Source: Streptomonospora nanhaiensis (GTDB lineage Bacteria; Actinomycetota; Actinomycetes; Streptosporangiales; Streptosporangiaceae). From it: a stretch of 64,000 bases of DNA. Of the stretch, positions 50,483 to 60,100 are shown piece by piece. Within the stretch, counting starts at the first letter, position 1, and each line of letters begins with the position of its first letter. The notes under the pieces were generated by a model. That model was not told the origin of the DNA, made no database searches, and worked only from the letters and a program-made list of their open reading frames with translations. The stretch covers positions 4,836,001-4,900,000 of the forward strand of contig NZ_CP113264.1 of the NCBI RefSeq assembly GCF_026642255.1. The letters are read 5' to 3'. A program made the position numbers and the translations under genes.

Positions 50483-51153
50483 CACGCGCCTCCCCGGGGG
50501 TTGACCTGGACCACGCTGACACGCTCGACGGCCGCCGCGGAGGCGATGGCCGCGGCGTCGGCGGAGGAGGCGACGAGTTCGAGCTCCACGGAGCCGTCCT
50601 CGGCCGCGGAGGGCTGGACGTCCCGCACGAGTGCGCGGTAGGCCTCCACTCCGCCGGTGGCACCCTCCTCGGGGTGCACCACCACGGAGACCGCGGCGCC
50701 GGGTCCGATGGAGGCGGGGAACCGGCCGACGCGCAGGGCCACGCCGAGCACGGCGCGGTCGCGTTCGGGGAAGGCCGCCTCGGCGCCCAGGGCGGCCTCG
50801 GGGAGGAGGCCGCCCTCGGTGACGGGCACGGTGAGGGTCTGGCCGACCGTCGACTCCAGGCTCTCGGAGCCGACGAAGGAGACCCCGTCGGCGACGGAGA
50901 TCCGCTCGATCCGCAGGTCCTCCGCGGCCACCACGTGGCCGGCGGGCAGGTCGGTGTCGGCGACGAGCACCCCTTGGCGGTCGTCCATCTGCTCCAGGGC
51001 CAGGACGCCGCTCAGGCCTCCCGCGGTCATCATGCCGAGGGCAAGGACCAGCCACCGCCAGCGGCGGGGTCCGCTGCCCAGGAGCCGCACCGGAGGGGTC
51101 TCCCCCTGCCGCGGGGAGGCCGCGGGCGCCGGTGCCGTCTTCGTGTCCACCAC
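50482..51153 (-). CDS. SAF-domain (CpaB/RcpC-like) pilus protein
   Basis: 223 residues. A cytosolic start, one membrane helix (WLVLALGMMTAGGLSGVLAL) and an SAF domain (VLVADTDLPAGHVVAAEDLR, FVGSESLESTVGQTLTVPVT) on the outer face. RcpC/CpaB homologues act as envelope-spanning pilus factors. GTG start; 21 bp from the upstream secreted-protein gene. Confidence 0.82.
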   Translation of the reverse strand: MVDTKTAPAPAASPRQGETPPVRLLGSGPRRWRWLVLALGMMTAGGLSGVLALEQMDDRQGVLVADTDLPAGHVVAAEDLRIERISVADGVSFVGSESLESTVGQTLTVPVTEGGLLPEAALGAEAAFPERDRAVLGVALRVGRFPASIGPGAAVSVVVHPEEGATGGVEAYRALVRDVQPSAAEDGSVELELVASSADAAAIASAAAVERVSVVQVNPRGGA

Positions 51154-51174
51154 GTCTGTCGTCTTCTTTCGCTG

Positions 51175-52044
51175 TTAGCGGTTGCCTGTGTCGGTGACCA
51201 GGCCCTGGGATTCGGCCACACGGAGTTCGACCTGCGAGGTCGTGGTGACCGAGTCGAGCGCGCCCGACTCGCCGCCGGAGAACTCGCCCTCGGAGAGCTC
51301 CCAGCCCACGTCCCAGCCGACCTGGACGCTGACGGGGTAGGTGCCGCCGGGCTGGCTGTCGGAGGACAGGTCGTAGACGTGCCCGCAGTCGGGGGAGGCC
51401 GAGGCGGGGTCGTGCACGGCCGGGTCGAAGGGGGTCCCGGGGCCCTCGCAGCGGATCTGCGTACCGTCGCCCAGGTTCCACACCGTGGCGGTGGGGGTGG
51501 CGGTGACCGTGAGGGACCAGTCCTGCACCTCCGCGGAGGCCTCCTCGGCCTCCCAGTCCTGGGACTCCACCCACAGCCACACGGGGGTGTTGACCAGGAC
51601 CAGGGAGTCGCTGCCGGGGGAGGTCTCGATCTGCGGCGGGGGCAGCTCGAAGTTGGCCATGGACTCCTGGATGAGGGTGACCGGGTCGGTGGGGGCCTCC
51701 CCCTCGCCGTCGTAGTCGATGGATTCCCAGTCGATGGCGTCCCAGTCCACCTGCGACCAGTCGATCGCGTCCCAGTCGATGGCGTTCCAGTCGACGCCGT
51801 CGCCGGAGTCGGCGGGGGCACCCGGGGCGCCCGGCGCACCGGAGCCGCCCGAGCCGTTGGAGCCCTGCTGGCCCGCGTGGGTCTGCCACCAGCGCAGCAG
51901 GATCGAGCAGCCGAGGCCGCCCGAGCTGCCGCACTCGATCTGGCCGAGGAAGGAGCCGTCGTCGGCGTGCGCCGGAGCGGCGATCCCGGTGGCCAGGACG
52001 GTCAGTACCGCGGCGGTGGCCGCGGGTCGTACGAGTCTCAGCAT
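51175..52044 (-). CDS. Secreted Asp-Trp repeat protein of the Tad locus
   Basis: 289 residues with a Sec signal peptide (AAVLTVLATGIAAPAHADDG). Two Cys follow (QIECGSSGGLGCSILL), then Gly/Ala/Pro spacer, then five tandem units of five residues, IDW/VDW pattern (VDWNAIDWDAIDWSQVDWDA). The second half is beta-rich, ending with TTTSQVELRVAESQGLVTD and including CEGPGTP and DCGHVYDLS, possibly a PKD-like fold. ATG overlaps the lipoprotein stop by 7 nt. Probably an extracellular part of the pilus machine; no named family. Confidence 0.7.
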   Translation of the reverse strand: MLRLVRPAATAAVLTVLATGIAAPAHADDGSFLGQIECGSSGGLGCSILLRWWQTHAGQQGSNGSGGSGAPGAPGAPADSGDGVDWNAIDWDAIDWSQVDWDAIDWESIDYDGEGEAPTDPVTLIQESMANFELPPPQIETSPGSDSLVLVNTPVWLWVESQDWEAEEASAEVQDWSLTVTATPTATVWNLGDGTQIRCEGPGTPFDPAVHDPASASPDCGHVYDLSSDSQPGGTYPVSVQVGWDVGWELSEGEFSGGESGALDSVTTTSQVELRVAESQGLVTDTGNR

Positions 52045-52565
52045 GATCCCGCTTCCCAGATCCTGAGGTCGGACACGCGCCAGGCGAGTCCGTCGTGAAT
52101 GAGTGTGGCCTCGACGAGGCGCGGGCCCTGCCCTGGGGAGGAGCCCATGCCGAGGTTCCAGGCGGAGTCGTCGAGGCAGTCCTCGACCGTCGCGCTGTCG
52201 GGTCCCTCGACCTCGGCGACGGGGGCGAGGACGGGTTCGCCGGTGACCTGCCCGCTGGAGGCGCCGGCCCCCTCCAGGGCCGCGCTCATGAGGGCGTAGG
52301 CGCCGCCCACGGCGTAGTCCTGGAGCTCGGGGGGAACCTCGCCGCCCTCGTGGGAGGCGGCCACGACCGTATCCCACATGCCGGTGTAGGCGTCGAGCGC
52401 CGCGGCCTCCTCCTCGTTGGCCGGAGGAGGCGGGGAGCTCGTCGCCGCCCCCGCCTCGGAGCCCGCGTCCTCGGAGGACGCGCAGCCCGTGGCCAGGGCG
52501 AGGGCCACACAGCATCCCGCGGCCGCGCGCAGGACCGCGACGTCTCTTCTCGCGGCTGTCGTCAT
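52038..52565 (-). CDS. Lipoprotein, first gene of the Tad operon
   Basis: 175 residues. Signal peptide with a lipobox (LALATGC, Cys at about residue 28), Ser/Gly/Pro spacer, then a globular domain with DAYTGMWDTVVAASHEGGEV, ATVEDCLDDSAWNL and LVEATLIHDGLAWRVSDLRI. It resembles actinomycete secreted proteins of NTF2-like form, but no enzyme motif is evident. The start ATG 52565 has GGAG nine nt upstream; the operon promoter is proposed near 52828-52855. Confidence 0.75.
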   Translation of the reverse strand: MTTAARRDVAVLRAAAGCCVALALATGCASSEDAGSEAGAATSSPPPPANEEEAAALDAYTGMWDTVVAASHEGGEVPPELQDYAVGGAYALMSAALEGAGASSGQVTGEPVLAPVAEVEGPDSATVEDCLDDSAWNLGMGSSPGQGPRLVEATLIHDGLAWRVSDLRIWEAGSC

Positions 52566-53128
52566 CGGTGAATTCTCCACTGCCATGGAAGGGGAGGGTG
52601 GTGCACGGCGGAACCGACCCGGGTGGGCGGGCTCTTTCCCTTCCGACGAGGGGTGGGGGCGGTCTCCTGCGCCCGGGAGGCACGGGACCGGGCGCGGGGC
52701 CGTTGAGCGGAGGAGGGGGTCCTCCGCCCGGGTTCGGGGCCGACGTGACCGGAGTCGCGTGGGGCGGGTCCCGAGGACTGACCGAAACCATGTGGTATTG
52801 GTTGGATTTTTTTCTGTCCTTGCGTGAGCTTATAGAGGAGTCGCCTGTTGTAACAACCCCCCGTGCCCCTTCTGTGACTGTGACACGGTCGACCTTCCGG
52901 ACATCAGCCTCACAGCAGCCCGGCAAGACCACACACCCTCGCCCCTGCGACAAACACACGCGAAACAACATCTGAACGACATCGCCCTCGAAGCCGGTTC
53001 ACCCGTCCCCGGCCCGCGGCACGGGTCGGGGACGGGGTGTGAAGGGCGCCGCGGTGTGGGGGAGAACACCGGGGCGTGGAACGCGACACGTCCGCAGGCC
53101 CTCCGTAGGCGCCCGACGGCGGGCGGGG
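52566..53128. other. Intergenic region upstream of the Tad operon
   Basis: 563 bp between the Tad operon and the end of the DeoR-like gene. It has no credible gene. It contains an A+T-rich stretch (about 52795-52860) with a promoter-like pair, and a perfect GTTGT-A-ACAAC palindrome at 52846-52856. If the promoter is right, the operon has a leader of roughly 255 nt that could hold regulatory structure. Confidence 0.5.
52828..52855 (-). promoter_or_regulatory. Candidate promoter of the Tad operon
   Basis: On the minus strand TTGTTA (52850-52855) and TATAAG (52828-52833) are separated by 16 nt, fitting a housekeeping-type -35/-10 pair in the only A+T-rich part of the region. The -35 overlaps the GTTGTAACAAC palindrome, a possible operator. 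Confidence 0.45.
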
Positions 53129-53746
53129 TCAGACCACGAGCACGCGCGGACCGCGCCCGCGCAGCCTCCGGAGGTCGTCGGGGTCGGTGCCGGCGTCGGT
53201 GATGAGGCAGTCCACCTCGTGCAGCCGCGCGAAGCGGGCGATGCGGTCGCCGCCGATCCTGGTGTGGTCGGCCAGCAGCACCGTCCTGGCCGAGGCGCGC
53301 ACCATCGCCCTCCTGGCCATCACCTCTGCGGGATCGGCACAGGTCAGGCCGCGCTCGGGGGACACCCCGTCGGCGACCATGAAAGCCACGTCCACGTGGA
53401 GCTGCTCCAACAGGCGCACGGAGGCGAGCGTGGTTCCGGCCGCCGCGCTCACCCGGCCCCCCAGCAGGTGCACGGAGAGGTCGCGACGCGAGGCCAGCCC
53501 CAGCGCGACGGGAACCGCGTTGGTCAGGACGTTCAGCCCGCACCCGGCGGGCAGCAGCCCCGCGATCCGCTCCGCCATCGGCCCGGCGTCGAGCATGACG
53601 ACCCCGTTCCTCGGCAGTTCCGCCAGGGCGGCCCTGGCGATCCTGCCCTCGGCGGCCGAGAGCCGCCCCGTTCCCGACGGTGTCGTCGTGGCACTCACTC
53701 CCCCTGCGGGCCTGACAACCGTGGCACCAGCACTGAGACCACTCAC
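53129..53746 (-). CDS. DeoR-type sensor domain without DNA-binding HTH
   Basis: 205 residues from a GTG with GGAGGACCTT upstream. RIARAALAELPRNGVVMLDA, TNAVPVALGLASRRDLSVHL, LLGGRVSAAAGTTLASV and RTVLLADHTRIGGDRIARFA fit the DeoRC sugar-phosphate sensor domain. DeoR proteins normally begin with a 55-residue helix-turn-helix; only about 35 unstructured residues precede the sensor here. No HTH is found upstream in any frame. It may act as a ligand-binding partner or isomerase-like protein. Divergent from the giant toxin-like gene. Confidence 0.75.
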   Translation of the reverse strand: MSGLSAGATVVRPAGGVSATTTPSGTGRLSAAEGRIARAALAELPRNGVVMLDAGPMAERIAGLLPAGCGLNVLTNAVPVALGLASRRDLSVHLLGGRVSAAAGTTLASVRLLEQLHVDVAFMVADGVSPERGLTCADPAEVMARRAMVRASARTVLLADHTRIGGDRIARFARLHEVDCLITDAGTDPDDLRRLRGRGPRVLVV

Positions 53747-54161
53747 AAGGTCCTCCGATCCGTCGATGGTCAACCCCTTGACCGCGAGGGCGACGCGCCC
53801 CGGTCCGCCACGCGCATTGGATCGAGTCCTCTGTTTCCTCACGGAGAGAACATCTCGGCCGAAGGGGAACGGTAGGCGAATACCCCCGCTGCTCGAAGGA
53901 AACCGTTGCGAAATGACAACGTGGCCGCCCACCGGGACCCCGGAGGGCCCTGCCGACCTGGGCAGCGACACGGACCGGAGGAGCACGCAGGAGCCCGCCC
54001 CGGAAGAGGCTCGCGTTCGGACCGGGTACCACAGCCATGGCGCACACAAGGCAACACACACGAACGAGAACAGAAACATAAGCGCAACTACTTCCACATA
54101 TAGGTGCACTGGTGTTACCTTCATCTCTCTCACGGGCGCGGGCGGGGAGGTGGAGTCGCGT
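53747..54161. other. Divergent promoter region of DeoRC and giant toxin-like genes
   Basis: 415 bp without a convincing gene. G+C drops markedly from about 54055 to 54115 (AGAACAGAAACATAAGCG, then CACATATAGG), where promoter elements for the giant gene are likely; TATAGG at 54099-54104 is a candidate -10. Long frames continuing the DeoRC reading into this area lack helix-turn-helix similarity. Confidence 0.4.
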
Positions 54162-57100
54162 ATGCCGTTGGACCACAACATGTCCGACTCCTCACGCAAA
54201 GCGATCGAGGTCCTCACCGGCATCCAGGTCCCCAAAGCCGGCATCAACAACCTCGGCCGCGCCTCGGAGATCTACACCGCCCTGGACCAACGCCTGGCCG
54301 TGCTCGAGGACCTGTTCGACCTCAGCCGCAAACACGCCCGCCGCCACTTCGACGGCCACACCGCCGACCGCTACGAACGCTCCCTGGACCAGTTCACCAG
54401 AGGCGAGAACAACTACGTCGGCTCGGCCCGCGACAACTCCACCGTCATGTCCGCCGAACTCTTCAAGGCCCGCGCCAACGTCGAGTACATGCACATGATG
54501 GTCATCGGCCAGTTCGTCCAGCTCCTGGCCGAGATCGCCTGGGCCATCGCCATGGCCAAGTTCACCTTCGGCGCCTCGCTGAAGTGGATCCCGATCTTCA
54601 AGGCCATCCGCAGCCTGGCCATGCGCCGCATCCTGACCTGGCTGCTCATCACCGTGCCCGGCCACCAGATCATCAGCCAGATCTTCGCGAGCATGGACAG
54701 CATCATCCAGCGCATCCAGATCGGCAGGGGGACCCGCCACCACCGCGACAGCGCCCTGACCGCGAGCGCCCACAAGGGCGCCGCGATCGAGGGCGTGCTC
54801 TCCGCGGTCTTCTCCGCGGGCATGGACGGGCTGTTCAGCAAACACCTGTCCGACCTGTTCAGCAAAGGCCTCACCGACCTCAAACTCCTGCCCGACCCGC
54901 CCCCGCTGATCAAAACCGGACCCGACGGGCCCGGCGGGCCGCCCCCGGCCGGCCCGCCCCTGCGCGAGACCCCCGACGGGCCCCCGCCCGGACCGCCCAC
55001 CGGTCCCCCCGACGGGCCGCCTTCGGGGCCGGTCAAAGACGATCCGCCGCCCCTCAACCGCGACACCGACACCCCGCCACCCCCCGGCGGCGGTGGCGGT
55101 CCCGACGGACCCCCCGCCAGGCCCAAGGACGACCCGCCCGCCACCAACCCCGACCGGGGCCCGGACTCCCCCGCGCCCAAGGACACGGGTCCCACACCCG
55201 TGCCCGCGCCCAAAGAGGGACCGCCCCCGCCGCCGTCGTTGAACAAGGACCTGGCCGAGGTGTTCGGCCGCCACAACGACGAGTTCCTCGCCCCCTACAA
55301 CCCCGCCAGCCCCGTCGGCGCCGGCGCCTTCGACAACGCGACCAAGGCCGCCGCCGCCCGTCAGGACTTCGCCGACCTCTTCGCCCGCAACTTCGGCGAC
55401 CACCTCGGCGAGGCGGCCGCCCGCGACCTGGGACGCGACTACGCCGCCACCCTGGCCCGCCACTGGAACGACCCCGACCTGGGCCGGCACCTGCGCGACA
55501 CCATCGGCGACCGCCTCCCGCCCCACATGCGCGACCACCTCGCCGACGTCCCCACCAATTTGCAAAAACCCCTGGGCGAGTACTTCTCCACCACCGGCGC
55601 CTACACCCAACAGGTCGGCGGCAGCATCGGCACCGGAGCACTCGAGGGCTACCTCGGCGAAGGCCTCGGAAGCCTCGCCGACGGACGCGGCTGGGAGGCC
55701 TCCGGCTACTCCGCCACCGCCGGCGCCACCCAAGCCGGCATCCAACAAGGCGCCACCGACGGCATCCTGCACGGCCTCGACCTGTTCAGCAACAAGGACA
55801 AACCCGACCTGTCCGAGCCCGAACCGCCCCGGACCGAGAGCAACGCCGCCGACAACCGCAACGGCAACCCCACCGGCCCCCAGGCCCCCGGCCCGTGGAC
55901 GGGCGGCGGCGAGGACCCCGGCCGGGGCGGCGACCACGCCCCCGGCCCCGACCGCGACCACGCCCCCGACCGCGACCGCGGCGGCCAGGGGTCCCCGGAG
56001 CAGGACGGCCACGGCGAAGGCCCCCTCCTGGCCCCGCCGGTCGACGACTCCTCCCGGTACGACCGCGACGACCTCTCCGACATCGACGACGTCCCCGACC
56101 TGGTCAGCGACACCGACTCCGACTTCGGCGACACCGACTCCGACTTCGGCGACGCCGACGACCGCGACCAGCCCAACGACGACACCGTCCGCGTCCACCA
56201 GGACGAGGACGTGCGCACCCCCTACCCCGACCCCTTCAAGTCCCCCGAGGACGCCAAGGACCCCTACGCCACCACCGAGACCAAACACCCCGGCCTGGGC
56301 AACGACCTCTTCCACCCCGGCATGAACGACGGACCCCTGACCGTCAACTTCCTCAACGCCATCGTCCCCGACAACCCCATGGCAGCGCAGAACCCCGGTA
56401 CCGAACACGGGGACCGCACCACGCCCCAGGAGCGGAGCGGCCAGGAACAGCACACCCCTGCGCCGGTCGTGGCTGCGCCGATCAACCAGGCGGCCCCGAC
56501 GCCCGCGGGCCAACAGCCCCCCGCGCCCGGTCCGCAGAACCCTGCTTCCGACACCGGCCAGCGCTCCGCGCCCACCGACCGCAACAGCGGTGAACGCTCG
56601 CCCCAACGCACCGGTGGCGACACCCGCACCACGGACCCGTCCGCACAACGCTCGACCCGCGACGGCGACGTTGTGCGCACCTCGACCGAAAGCGCACCGC
56701 CCGCTCCGGAGTCCGCGACCACCGGCAACACCACCGACCTGGACAAACCGAACAGCCCGACGGACGCACAGCGAACGAACCCCGACAACGCACCCGCCCC
56801 CGAACAGCAGACCTCATCGAGCGACACCCCACAGTCCCCGCCTCCCGCTGCCGAAGACAGCAACAGCGACGGCCAACACGACACCGAGGACACCGGACAC
56901 AACCCCTCCGACCGCGACGGCGAACAGTCCGACGAGCGCGATGAGGGATCCTCCGGGAACGACGACCGATCCCAGGACCGCGACAAAGACCAGCCCGGTG
57001 ACGACGGGGATCGGTCAGGGGACGAGAACAACGACCGATCCGGCCTCGAGGACAGCGAGGACGGCAAACGCACGGACGACGACACCGAATCCGCGCACGA

Positions 57101-60100
57101 GGGGGACTCCACCACCGAAGGGGACGGCCAAGAGCGGAGCGGCGAAGGAACCTCTGAGGTCACCCCTGACTCGAACAGGCCCGACACCCAGCGCGACCCG
57201 GACCGTCCCGCGGATAACGGTGAGACCTTCGGTCTCTCTACGTCCGGATCTCCGGTTCCTCAAGAGGGCAGTGGTTCTGGTGGGCGGGATGTGCAGCAGG
57301 TGGGGGCGGAGCGGTCGGTGCGGTTCACCCCGCCCGATGACGCTGATGACGCCTCCGTGAGCTCGCCTGCCGTGTCGTCCACCGGTCCTGGTGCGGATCG
57401 GTCGGTGACCGGTGCCGCGCGGACTCCGGATCCGGATGTCGCTGGTGCTCCGGTGTCCGGGACACCGGTCAACCATCGGTCGGGGGAACCGGCGCCGGTG
57501 CGGAATGACCTCCCGGGCTCTGACCGGTGGGGTCAGGAGTCGCAGCCGCAGGTGCGCAAGGTCTCGAGCCTTTTCGCGCAGAGCCTGAAGCTGCCGGAGG
57601 GTGCGCCGCCGTTGACGGTGGAGGTGAACACCAACCATGGTCCGATGCGTGCTGAGGTGCGGATCGACAATCTCTTCTTCGAGTCCACGACGAGGAAGAT
57701 CGATGGTGCGGGTGAGGGGGATCCGTCCTCGGTTCGTGATGTGAAGCTGCGGATCCGTGCTCTTCTTCAACAGGGTGTGGACATGCGGGCTCAGGTCTAT
57801 GCGTCGATGGCGTTGAAGCGGCATGTCGAGGCGGTGTTCAACGACAAGTTCGTGTTGCCGCGCGGTGGACAGCAGCTGAAGGTGAGCTTCGATCTGGTGA
57901 GCCCCAGTTCTGAGGGGGCGCACGCCACGCTGGTCTGGTCTCCGGTGCCGCCTGCGGCTGATGGTGTGCCGCCGGATCTGGGGGCGGATGGTGATGGCCG
58001 GGGCGTTGGTGAGGTACTGCGTCGGTTGGGGATGCTGGACGGGGATCCGGCGCGGGGTGAGGACCGCCCGTATGTGGCGCGGCGGACGCTGGAGCGGATC
58101 GAGACGATGGTGGAGCCGCGTCCGGCACGCCGCTGGTCCGACCCTCAGAGTGCTGAACCCGCGCGGGTGCACACCGGCCTGGCGGACCCGTCTGCGTGGG
58201 AGGCCGCGCGGGCGGCGGCGCCGGTCCACCAGGTGGGCGAATCCGTGGACGCCGACTTCGCCGAACCCATGGCCGACTCCCGCGCGGCCCGGCCGCTGGA
58301 CCTCGGCCCCGACGGTGACCCGGTGGGCCTCGACGATGACGGCAACCCAGTCGACCTCGACGCCAACGGTGACCCGGTCGACCCGGCGACGGTGCTGGAA
58401 AACCCCGACGCCCGGCCCGGCGACCCGGAGCGGTTCGTCAAGGCGGAGATGGACCCCCTGTGGGCCACCCGCAGGTTCGAGTGGGCGCGAATCCCGATTC
58501 CGGAGGAACACCGCACGGAGGGGGGCCCGACCCATGTCCTGGAGCTCACCTTCCGCCCTCGGATCCGCCGCGACGAGGACACTCTGACGCCAGAGCGGTA
58601 CGAGGCGTACGTGCGCGCGTACGAGGCCAAGCTGGACGCCATGTGGAACCGGCAATTCCGGGTCCGCGGGGACGGGACCGTGGTGGGTGCGGACGGCACC
58701 CGGATGCACAAACTCGGTGACGACCTGTTCAACACCCTCTTCGGGAAGGAGAGCGTCCCGGACCCGGACGACATGAAGGTGGCCGATTCCGCATCGGGTG
58801 CCGAGCCGCCCCCGCCCGGGAGCGGGGACCAACTGCACGTCCGCCTCCTCTTGGCAGACGACTCCACCCCCGCTGCCCAGGTCCATCATGAGATCGACCT
58901 GCACGCCCGGCCGGGGGACAGAATCATGGGCACCCATAGCTGGAACGAGACGTTCCCGGTGGAATCGGGTGTCCATGAGACCGCGCACCTGCTGGGGCTG
59001 CTCGATGAGTACTTCCAGCCGGGAACGGTTTTCCGGGGGAGCAGGGACGCCGATGCGGTGCGTCCCAGCGACGATGACCACGGCTACGGCCTCATGGGCA
59101 ACGCATGGACGAAGCGCGGTGCCGACGGGCGGTTGTACGCACGCCGCGACCCCGTTGTGCTGAGCGGGTACCTCGACACGATCGCCTCGGTCGTGGAGCA
59201 CGGCACGTCCGACTACACGCCGCCGCCACGGGCCGCCGAACTGTCCGACGAGGTGAAGTCGGACATCATCCAGATCCTCGCGCCCGGTCTGGACGCGTCC
59301 GACCCGCGGCGGGCCGCCGTCTTCGACCGGTTCGCCCTGGCCACGGACCAACTGATCCGGGGGTGGGACGGTGAGCGGATCGCGGACCAGCTCATCTCTC
59401 CCGAGGACGCCGCGGCGCGGGGCGCCGACTCCGGCGCTGACACCCGCGCGGCCCGAGCCCGTGCCGCCTTCGACGCCCAGGTCGACCGCTGGCGGGCCGA
59501 CGGTCGGCTGGCGCGGGCGCTGGATCTCGTCGACCGGAGCGGGGTGCGCGTGCCCGCCTCCGCCATGACCGATGCGCTGCCCGACCACGTTCGGGGCGAG
59601 CTCCAAGACGTGCTGGCCAAGTCCGATGAGCCGGCCTACGTCGACACGCTGGCCGTCTTCGCCGCTGGGCGCGACCACGCCGCGGGCCACGGGCCGATCG
59701 ACGACATTCCCGCCGTTCAGGGACGTCCTCCCATCACCGCCGGGGACGTGCGAACGCAGATCGACCAGTGGCGTTCCAACGGCGAGCTGGTCGAAGCGCT
59801 CGGCGTGCTCGCCGACAACGGCCTGGAGGTGACGGGCGGCGAGTGGATCGGAGCCCTGCCCGACAAAGCGCTGCGAGATGTCGCCCACCACTTGCTCTCC
59901 GGGCTGCAACCGGTCTCCGCAGACCCGGGCCTGGATCGGGCGGGGCTGGAGCGTGTGGCCCTGGATGTGTTCGGTGTCGGGTTCGACCAGATGGTGCACC
60001 GCTCACCGGCGCGGGACCTCACCGTCACCGTTCCGGACGGCCGACAGGTCCCGGTGTCCGCGACGGAGGTGTACAACCAGCTCAAGGCGTGGCGGAAGCA

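Noticed and set aside
54192..59999. Antisense frames of 818 and 994 codons, and an 829-codon alternative plus frame, within the giant gene
   Set aside because: The main frame has recognisable domains, continuous codon bias and a ribosome site; the others are Arg/Pro/His or Val/Gly-rich shadows.
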